This document shows positions 8,103 to 14,791 of a DNA stretch of 64,000 bases, piece after piece. Positions within the stretch are counted from its first letter, which is position 1; each line of letters opens with the position of its first letter. The translations under genes and the position numbers were made by a program. A model generated the notes under the pieces. That model was not told the origin of the DNA, made no database searches, and was given only the letters and a program-made list of their open reading frames with translations. Source of the stretch: Halieaceae bacterium (GTDB lineage: Bacteria > Pseudomonadota > Gammaproteobacteria > Pseudomonadales > Halieaceae). Where the stretch lies: assembly GCA_902631395.1 (NCBI GenBank), contig CACOYM010000003.1, forward strand, positions 86,436 through 150,435, written 5' to 3'.

Positions 8103-9542
8103 ATGGCGGAGCAAAAAGCCCTACATATCAACGGTAACTGGGTCACCACTTCTGACACCGTCGTTAACACAAATCCCTCTGACACCAACGATGTGATCGG
8201 TGAATATGCTCAGGCCAGTTCGGACCATGTAAAAGACGCCCTGGCCGCTGCCAACCGGGCGGTGGCGGAATGGGGGGTGTCTCCGATAGAGACGCGCTAC
8301 CGGGTGCTTATGGCCATTGGTGATGAGTTACTTGAGCGCAGCGCCGAACTCGGTGCGCTATTGGCCCGTGAAGAGGGCAAAACCCGCGCGGAAGGCATCG
8401 GAGAGGTGTATCGCTCTGGGCAGTTCTTTCATTATTTTGCCGCTGAGGTGCATCGCCAGATTGATGACCGGGCGGATTCGGTGCGCCCGGGCGTGGAGAT
8501 CGAAACGCGTCGTGAGCCTGTGGGTGTGGTCGCGATTATCAGCCCGTGGAATTTTCCCATGGCGACCGCGGTGTGGAAAATCGCGCCGGCGCTGGCCTTT
8601 GGTAACGCCGTTATCTTGAAGCCGGCCAATCTCGTGCCCGCAAGTGCCTGGGCTCTGACCGAGATAATCTCCAGGCAGGGTCTGCCTGATGGCACATTTA
8701 ATCTTCTCATGGGCGGGGGCGATACGGTGGGTGACCACATCATTCACAGCGACCAGATTCATGCGGTGTCATTCACGGGCTCGTTGCCGGTTGGCAAACA
8801 GGTCGCGGCCGCGACTGCTGCGAATCTGGTGAAGTGCCAGCTTGAGATGGGTTCCAAAAACGCGCTAATTGTGGCGGCTGATGCTGATCTGGATGTGGCC
8901 GTTAACGCGGCATTCATCGGCGCATACAGCGGTACGGGGCAAAAATGCACCGCCTCATCACGCCTGATTGTGGATGAAAGCGTGCACGACGCCTTCGTCG
9001 AAAAATTGAGGGCCAAGCTGGCCTCGGTCACGGTGGGCCACGCCTTGGAAGAGGGTGTTGATATTGGTCCAGTGGCCTCAGAGGTGCAGCTCAACGAGAA
9101 TCTGGCCTGGATCGAACGAGGAGTAAAGGAGGGGGCGACTCTACTCTGCGGCGGCGAGCGGCTAGTTTTGCCTGCGCCCGGCTACTACATGTCGCCGGCG
9201 CTATTTGTCGATACCGACAACGACATGGCAATCAATCGGGAAGAGCTTTTTGCGCCGATCGCCTGCGTAATAAGTGCCAAGGATTACGAGCACGCGCTGT
9301 CGATACTCAACGACACCAACTTTGGTCTCACTGCCGGTATCGTGACCCAATCGCTGGCTAAGGCGTCTGATTTCAAAAAGCGCGCGGTGAGCGGCTGTGT
9401 GATGGTGAATCTGCCAACGGCGGGAACCGATTACCATGTGCCTTTCGGCGGGCGTAAGGACTCCAGCTTTGGTCCGCGTGAGCAAGGCCAATACGCGCGT
9501 GAGTTCTACACCACGATCAAAACGACCTACCTTCAGGCCTAA
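8103..9542 (+). CDS. NAD(P)-dependent aldehyde dehydrogenase
   Basis: This is a 479-residue aldehyde dehydrogenase of standard length. The catalytic cysteine is C282 in GTGQKCTASSR and the general base is E258 in QLEMGSK. SPWNFP (about 147-152) and FTGSLPVG form the cofactor site. It resembles the alpha-ketoglutaric-semialdehyde/2,5-dioxovalerate and succinate-semialdehyde group more than betaine-aldehyde dehydrogenases. It is the first gene of the sox operon, and the next gene starts 13 nt after its stop. It probably oxidises an aldehyde released during breakdown of the operon's substrate. The product is not determined by sequence. Confidence 0.93.
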   Translation: MAEQKALHINGNWVTTSDTVVNTNPSDTNDVIGEYAQASSDHVKDALAAANRAVAEWGVSPIETRYRVLMAIGDELLERSAELGALLAREEGKTRAEGIGEVYRSGQFFHYFAAEVHRQIDDRADSVRPGVEIETRREPVGVVAIISPWNFPMATAVWKIAPALAFGNAVILKPANLVPASAWALTEIISRQGLPDGTFNLLMGGGDTVGDHIIHSDQIHAVSFTGSLPVGKQVAAATAANLVKCQLEMGSKNALIVAADADLDVAVNAAFIGAYSGTGQKCTASSRLIVDESVHDAFVEKLRAKLASVTVGHALEEGVDIGPVASEVQLNENLAWIERGVKEGATLLCGGERLVLPAPGYYMSPALFVDTDNDMAINREELFAPIACVISAKDYEHALSILNDTNFGLTAGIVTQSLAKASDFKKRAVSGCVMVNLPTAGTDYHVPFGGRKDSSFGPREQGQYAREFYTTIKTTYLQA

Positions 9543-9555
9543 TTGCGGAGCGCGT

Positions 9556-10572
9556 GTGAACTCTGATTGGACAGTTATCGACGGCCTGCAGTACTCGGCC
9601 TGGTCGCGCGAGATCTTCGAGCAGATGCACGAAGGCGGCCTTAATGCAGTCCACGTCACCATTGCCTACCACGAGAACACGCGCGAGACCTTGACGCGTT
9701 TTGGGGAATGGAACCAGCGCTTCGAGACGTACCCTGATCTGATACGGCCCGTGTATGAGCCGGCGGATATTGACCGCGCCAAGGCAGAAGGGCGCATAGG
9801 CATAATTTTTGGTGCGCAGAACTGTTCGCCGATCGAGGACGAGATCCGTTTGGTTGAGGTGATGCGTCGCCTCGGCCTCATGATCATGCAACTCACTTAC
9901 AACAACCAGAGCCTGCTCGCCTGCGGTTGCTACGAGAAGGAGGACAGTGGGTTGACCCGCTTTGGCCAGCAGGTTGTCCGCGAGATGAACCGGGTCGGAA
10001 TGGTGGTCGATATGTCGCACAGTGCTGAGCGATCTACTCTGGAAGCGATCGACTACTCAGAGCAGCCGGTCATTATTTCCCACGCGAACCCCAGTCACTT
10101 TCATCCGGCGCTCCGCAACAAGTCCGATAAGGTACTCGACGCGGTTGCCGCTAATGAGGGACTACTCGGCTTCTCGTTATACCCCTTCCATCTCATGCAC
10201 GGGCCGCAGTGCACGCTAGAGAGTTTCGCTGACATGGTTGCCTGGACTGCTGACCGTATGGGCGTTAATCGCATCGGCTTTGGCTCGGATCTCTGTCAGG
10301 CGCAACCGCAGTCGGTGTTGGAGTGGATGCGGGTTGGCCGCTGGTCCAAGGTCGTGGATTACGGTGAGGGCTCTGCCGATAACTCCGGCTGGCCCGAGCA
10401 GCTTAGCTGGTTTGCGGATAATCGTGACTTCCCGGGTATCGTGAGTGCGCTTCGCGGCAAAGGCTTTTCGGAGGAAGAGTTGGGTTTGATCATCGGTGGC
10501 AACTGGGTGGATCTCTTAAAGCGCGTCGCGCAGTCATCCTCAGCACCCTCGGAAAGCGGCGCCGAGCAATGA
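9556..10572 (+). CDS. M19 renal-dipeptidase-like protein with an incomplete metal site
   Basis: I place the start at GTG 9556 (GCGGAG 5-10 nt upstream, 13 nt after the previous stop), giving 338 residues. The longer upstream frame overlaps the dehydrogenase and is unsupported. The amidohydrolase-type barrel of peptidase family M19 is recognisable: VVDMSHSAERST and PVIISHANP supply the two usual histidines, and RIGFGSD the downstream aspartate. The N-terminal HxD metal pair is replaced by IDGLQYSAW, and the usual GxE is GAQNCS. M19 proteins of this variant occur beside dimethylglycine/sarcosine catabolic genes in pseudomonads (the dgcAB neighbourhood, from memory), so a role in N-methyl amino acid metabolism and not in dipeptide hydrolysis is likely. 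It overlaps the next gene by 4 nt. Confidence 0.85.
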   Translation: MNSDWTVIDGLQYSAWSREIFEQMHEGGLNAVHVTIAYHENTRETLTRFGEWNQRFETYPDLIRPVYEPADIDRAKAEGRIGIIFGAQNCSPIEDEIRLVEVMRRLGLMIMQLTYNNQSLLACGCYEKEDSGLTRFGQQVVREMNRVGMVVDMSHSAERSTLEAIDYSEQPVIISHANPSHFHPALRNKSDKVLDAVAANEGLLGFSLYPFHLMHGPQCTLESFADMVAWTADRMGVNRIGFGSDLCQAQPQSVLEWMRVGRWSKVVDYGEGSADNSGWPEQLSWFADNRDFPGIVSALRGKGFSEEELGLIIGGNWVDLLKRVAQSSSAPSESGAEQ

Positions 10573-12305
10573 CGGAGCTGACCAACGCCTTTGAAGAATC
10601 CGCACTGCCGCTAAGGTCACCCGCGACGGTCATGGATCTTGAACGGCTGGGGTCATTTTCGCCGACGAGATTGAGCTTTGCGCGCAGGCTCACGCGCATG
10701 ATGTTCGAGCAGAAATGGCAGGCGTCCTGCACACAATTTGAGCTCAATGCCTCCGGTCATGGGTCTGCGGTGTATCGCTTGCAAACACCGACGCACCGAT
10801 ATCACGTAGTGATCTTTTCCCAGTATCTCGAGGGCCAAAGACGCACCGACAGGGTGATTGCCGAGGCCTGGGATTTAACCTTCTGTCTGGTGGAGGGTGA
10901 GGTCGACGCCGATCTGATGTCGGCGATGTCGGCTAACGTGCCGTTACAGGAGGCGGGGCGCCAGCATCCCAAATTGTTGGTGATCTCGCGCGCGAATAAG
11001 TCGGTGCGCAACTTTGAGGTATTCGTCTCTGCGTTGGCATCAGGCCAACAGCCTGATATCGAATACGTCAAAGAAGCTGGCTATCTCTACCGCACCACCG
11101 CGGTTTACGGTAATGGCAAATTTGGGATCGCGGATTACGATCGCATCAAAGGGTGTGAGGATTTTCAGCAGCCCTTTTCCGCGCAAATGGCAGCGGTGTA
11201 TGTGCTGCGCGAGTTTTCGGTCCAGCAGGTCGAGCACATCGCCAGGGCGAGAGATTCGGTCCGCGCTGTGACCTTGAAAACAGACACGCGACGCTATCTG
11301 GGCATCGGTAATTCCACAGGGCTTGGAATGGCGCCTTTTTTGATCAATCACCCGCAGTTGATCAGTCAGTGGGTGTGGGCGCGAGAACGGGCGCTTGCTG
11401 TCGCAGTGTCGCAGCTTCCCAAAGAGAGCGACCGGGAGAAAATAGTCGCTCTGTGCCGCCGTGCCATAGCCTATCTGGCCGATACCCGCGTTGAAGACGA
11501 GCCCCAACGAGTGCGTAATGGCGAGGCGCAGGCCGAACTCATGCAGGTGATGGCTTGGCTGGAGCAGGTGCCGCTGGATGACACCCTGTGGCAACAGCTA
11601 CTCAAATGGGCGCAGACACAGCTGTCACTCGAGACCCAAGAATTGCTCACTACGCTGCTCATTGAGCTTTATCCTCAGCAAGTCGATTCGTTAAACGATG
11701 CGATGTTTGCTGACGAAAATCTCGATTTGACTCCTGACATGCCGCTGATTCAGCTCAAGCAGATTCTGGAGACGCATTTTGATTGGGCAATTCACGCTAA
11801 TTATGAGTGCGAGGACGCGCGGTACTGGTTCTGGTACCAGTCGGCAGAAAAGGAGGAGCCGCGGCTCGGTGTGAGAGGGGAAGAATTGGGTGAGGAAAAG
11901 GAGCTCGCGCTCGCCATCGCCCCAACAACCCAGCGCGTTTACCGTGATCTCGTTGAATTGTTGCATGCACAGCCCCGTGCGCTGACCGTTGATTTGGTAA
12001 TCGCATTTCCCGAGCACATGCGGGTCATCCGTCGCATACAGACTATGGCCGCTACGGTGTATGGAGAGATCAGAGCCAATTTATGGCACCGCGACATGAA
12101 GCCCATGCATTTGTTGCGCGCCAAGCTGTCGTTCTTAGGTGCACACCGATTCGATCCTCGGGGCGAACGCTGGGTGAGGGTGACGTTTTTTCAGGGAGCT
12201 CCACTACTGAGAGACTACGAGGACGCCGCGGCGCCGCCGGAGGTGTTTGATGACTGGAGTTTTCCAGTAGCGCCCGGTGCGGAATTCACGGCTGCAGTGC
12301 CATGA
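10569..12305 (+). CDS. Conserved protein of unknown function in the sox operon
   Basis: This is a 578-residue soluble protein that I cannot assign to a named family. It has no signal peptide, transmembrane segment, Walker motif or cysteine cluster that I can see. It is rich in charged and aromatic residues. The middle contains KTDTRRYLGIGNSTGLGMAPFLINHPQL, a conserved-looking motif, and the C-terminus carries RANLWHRDMKPMHLLRAK. Both ends overlap neighbours by ATGA, so it is translated in step with the dipeptidase-like and DUF3726 proteins and is probably part of the same process. It could be an assembly factor, a scaffold or an unrecognised enzyme. Confidence 0.85.
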   Translation: MTELTNAFEESALPLRSPATVMDLERLGSFSPTRLSFARRLTRMMFEQKWQASCTQFELNASGHGSAVYRLQTPTHRYHVVIFSQYLEGQRRTDRVIAEAWDLTFCLVEGEVDADLMSAMSANVPLQEAGRQHPKLLVISRANKSVRNFEVFVSALASGQQPDIEYVKEAGYLYRTTAVYGNGKFGIADYDRIKGCEDFQQPFSAQMAAVYVLREFSVQQVEHIARARDSVRAVTLKTDTRRYLGIGNSTGLGMAPFLINHPQLISQWVWARERALAVAVSQLPKESDREKIVALCRRAIAYLADTRVEDEPQRVRNGEAQAELMQVMAWLEQVPLDDTLWQQLLKWAQTQLSLETQELLTTLLIELYPQQVDSLNDAMFADENLDLTPDMPLIQLKQILETHFDWAIHANYECEDARYWFWYQSAEKEEPRLGVRGEELGEEKELALAIAPTTQRVYRDLVELLHAQPRALTVDLVIAFPEHMRVIRRIQTMAATVYGEIRANLWHRDMKPMHLLRAKLSFLGAHRFDPRGERWVRVTFFQGAPLLRDYEDAAAPPEVFDDWSFPVAPGAEFTAAVP

Positions 12306-13057
12306 AAATCTCTCTCAATGAGTTGCAGTCGGTCTGCCGCAAAGCCTTCGCCGGGATGGGGTTTGAAGCAGGGCATGCCGATGACGCCGCGGCGATGGTG
12401 GCGTGGATGCAGAGCTACGGGCTCGACGGCATGAAGGCGCTCAACGAGGGGCTTGAGTGTGTGGTGGCATCCGCGGCATTAGCCAGACCAAATGTGATTT
12501 ATCAGGACGCTGATCTGGCTGTCGTGGATGGACAGCACATGAGCGTGCTGTCGTCCGGCAATCTGGCGCTGGAGTTGGCGTTCGCCAAGGCACGAATTCG
12601 CGGTCTGGCCGTTATCAAGATTCGGCACTGTCGTCAGCGCCAACTTATCATGGGGTATCTGTCCCGGCTTGCTGATCGCGGTATGAACGTGACGGCATTT
12701 TGGCGCCACTCCCAGACACCGATCACTGAACAGGTCGTGGGTTTTCGTGCCAGCTCGGCGGTGCCTTCCATAAGAGTTTTCGAGCTGGCCGATACGCCTG
12801 AGGATGATGTCCCGAATGATGGTATTACCATTGTGATGGCAAACCACTTCGATCTGTTGCCCAAGATTCGCTCGGAGGATGAGTACGAATTGCTTGCCTG
12901 TCACGACGAGGCCGATTTGTTAGCGGCTAGGCATCAGGCATTGGCTGAGGGACTCACCGTTGACCCTGAGATCTGGCAGCAGCTCAGGGGTTTTGCTGCG
13001 AAAACGTTGGTTGAAGCGTCTGAGCAATCGCGCTCCGATGCAGGGCCCGCAGAATGA
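12302..13057 (+). CDS. DUF3726-type protein of unknown function
   Basis: This is a 251-residue protein opening MKISLNELQSVCRKAFAGMGFEAGHADDAAAMVAWMQ, which I recognise as the DUF3726 family. The family is found in proteobacterial amine and amino-acid catabolic clusters and has no assigned biochemical function. The C-terminal TLVEASEQSR segment looks like the normal end of the family. Overlaps of 4 nt with the genes on both sides, including the small ORF downstream, indicate coupled translation. The N-terminal 60 residues faintly resemble the helical start of Ldh/malate dehydrogenase-type proteins, but no nucleotide site is visible. Confidence 0.8.
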   Translation: MKISLNELQSVCRKAFAGMGFEAGHADDAAAMVAWMQSYGLDGMKALNEGLECVVASAALARPNVIYQDADLAVVDGQHMSVLSSGNLALELAFAKARIRGLAVIKIRHCRQRQLIMGYLSRLADRGMNVTAFWRHSQTPITEQVVGFRASSAVPSIRVFELADTPEDDVPNDGITIVMANHFDLLPKIRSEDEYELLACHDEADLLAARHQALAEGLTVDPEIWQQLRGFAAKTLVEASEQSRSDAGPAE

Positions 13058-13230
13058 GCGCGATTTTAGCGCTGGCAATGGGAGTCAATGATTTGGCTCG
13101 CAAGAGTGATGTCGTGGTGTGTATCGCAACGGCGCCATCGCAATGGTGCGACGAGCGGATCGCAACTAATTCCGAGGGGTGCCACGGACCGTTACTTGGT
13201 GGTCTGTATTTTGCTGAGCGAGGCATCTAG
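13054..13230 (+). CDS. Small 58-residue protein inside the sox operon
   Basis: An ATG at 13054-13056 overlaps the DUF3726 stop by 4 nt (ATGA). The frame runs to TAG at 13228-13230, two bases before the soxB start, so it fills the only gap in an otherwise gapless gene string. The protein starts MSAILALAMGVNDLARK and ends GPLLGGLYFAERGI. It has three cysteines (about residues 23, 32 and 43) and no signal or membrane segment. The arrangement strongly suggests a translated gene. Function is unknown. An alternative is a frameshifted C-terminal remnant of the preceding gene, but that gene's own end looks complete. Confidence 0.65.
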   Translation: MSAILALAMGVNDLARKSDVVVCIATAPSQWCDERIATNSEGCHGPLLGGLYFAERGI

Positions 13231-13232
13231 TC

Positions 13233-14480
13233 ATGCCGTTCTCACTCTTGAAATTCGGTCTGTACAAAGATTACCCGTTTGAGCAAATCGCCGACTTACC
13301 GGGCCCCACTGATCTTAAGCAATATTACGACGTGGTGATCATCGGTGGCGGGGGACACGGCATCGCGACTGCCTATTACCTCGCTAAATATCACGGCATC
13401 ACGAATGTCGCGGTGCTGGAAAAATCTTATTTGGGTGGCGGCAACACAGCACGCAACACGGCGGTCATTCGCTCCAATTACCTTACCTCAGCGGGCGTCC
13501 GTTTCTACACCGAATCGGTGAAGCTGTTCGAGCGGCTATCCAACGAATTTGATTTCAATATCATGTACTCGAGACGGGGGCAGCTGACGCTAGCGCATAC
13601 CGATACCACTGTTAGGGCGTTTCGCCAGCGGGCTGAGGTCAACAAGCATTTTGGTGGTCGCACTGAACTGATCGATCGGCAGGCGGTGGGCGAGCTGTTG
13701 CCCAGCCTCAATTTAGATCCTGCTGGTTTGCCAATACTCGCTGGCCTCTGGCACCTTGATGGCGCCACCGCGCGCCATGACGCTGTCGCCTGGGGTTATG
13801 CCAAGGGCGCCACGCAGTGTGGCGTGGAGTTGCATCAGCTGACAGAGGTCACTGGTATCGATATTGAAGCGGGGCGCGTCACCGGTGTGCAAACCAATCG
13901 CGGGCGGGTAGCTTGCGGCTGTGTGGTGCAGGCCGTTTCGGGCCTCAGCGCGGAAGTCTCAAGAATGGCCGGCTTTCCACTGCCGATTGTGGCGTACCCT
14001 TTGCAAGCCATGGTGACCCAGCCGGTCAAGCCTTTCTTGGATCCCCACGTGAGTTCTTCTGCGCTCCATTGTTATGTTCACCAGACTAGTCGCGGCGAGA
14101 TTGTGATTGGTGGTGGGTCTGACCCGTACCCGCTGTATGGCACGCGTTCCACGCTCGAGCTGAAAGAGGGCTTGATCGGGTCTGCGGTAGAGATGTTCCC
14201 GTTCATGAGTGAGATGCGCCTCATGCGCCAATGGGCGGGGATCACCGACATGACCAGCGACTACAGTCCGATCATGGGGTTGAGTCCCGTCGAGAACTAT
14301 TATCTGGACGCGGGGTGGGGTACCTGGGGCTTCAAAGCAACGCCTATTTGTGGCGTCACCATGGCTGAACTGGTGGCTTCCGGTGGCAAGGTGCCTGATC
14401 TTATTTCGCCCTTTAGTCTCGATCGTTTCGATGCCTTTCGGCAAGTAAACGAGATGGGCGCCACGGCGGCGAGTCACTAG
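13233..14480 (+). CDS. soxB: Sarcosine oxidase, beta subunit
   Basis: This is a 415-residue FAD-dependent amine oxidase of the DAO family and the catalytic subunit of heterotetrameric sarcosine oxidase. The dinucleotide motif GGGGHGIATAYYL is at about residues 38-50. H182 in RHDAVAW is at the position that carries the covalent FMN in characterised enzymes. The C-terminal IMGLSPVENYYLDAGWGTWGFK is typical of the family. It oxidises sarcosine-like N-methyl amines, passing the methylene group to tetrahydrofolate on the alpha subunit. It starts 2 nt after the small ORF and is followed by soxD 8 nt later. Confidence 0.95.
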   Translation: MPFSLLKFGLYKDYPFEQIADLPGPTDLKQYYDVVIIGGGGHGIATAYYLAKYHGITNVAVLEKSYLGGGNTARNTAVIRSNYLTSAGVRFYTESVKLFERLSNEFDFNIMYSRRGQLTLAHTDTTVRAFRQRAEVNKHFGGRTELIDRQAVGELLPSLNLDPAGLPILAGLWHLDGATARHDAVAWGYAKGATQCGVELHQLTEVTGIDIEAGRVTGVQTNRGRVACGCVVQAVSGLSAEVSRMAGFPLPIVAYPLQAMVTQPVKPFLDPHVSSSALHCYVHQTSRGEIVIGGGSDPYPLYGTRSTLELKEGLIGSAVEMFPFMSEMRLMRQWAGITDMTSDYSPIMGLSPVENYYLDAGWGTWGFKATPICGVTMAELVASGGKVPDLISPFSLDRFDAFRQVNEMGATAASH

Positions 14481-14488
14481 GTGGCGGT

Positions 14489-14791
14489 TTGAAAATCCTC
14501 ACTTGCCCTTTGAATGGCCCGCGCAATATCGCCGAGTTCACCTATGGCGGTCAGGTGAAGCCCATGCCCAATCCGACCGAGGCCACGGATCAAGAGTGGG
14601 CGCATTACGTGTTTTATGGTGACAACCACATTGGCGTAGTGCGCGAGTGGTGGATGCACACGCCCAGTGGTTACTGGTTCATCGTTGAAAGGCATAACCA
14701 AACCGATGAGGTGATGCGCACCTATGACCCGGCAGAACTGTTTGATCCGGGTTCTTCGCCCGCGACGGAACCAGTGCAGGCCGATCCGTGA
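14489..14791 (+). CDS. soxD: Sarcosine oxidase, delta subunit, zinc site mostly lost
   Basis: The 100-residue delta subunit starts at TTG 14489 with AGGTGG a few bases upstream. It aligns by eye with the SoxD pattern: CPxxGPRNxxEFxYGG, the EWxxYxFxxDNxxG segment and the RExWxHTxxxxWF segment. In characterised SoxD two cysteines of CPYCG, a histidine and a later cysteine bind zinc. Here the second cysteine is N9 (CPLNG) and the later HTxGC cysteine is absent (HTPSGYWF), so only C6 and the histidine remain. The subunit probably keeps a structural role without zinc. Its stop overlaps the soxA GTG start by 4 nt. Confidence 0.9.
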   Translation: MKILTCPLNGPRNIAEFTYGGQVKPMPNPTEATDQEWAHYVFYGDNHIGVVREWWMHTPSGYWFIVERHNQTDEVMRTYDPAELFDPGSSPATEPVQADP

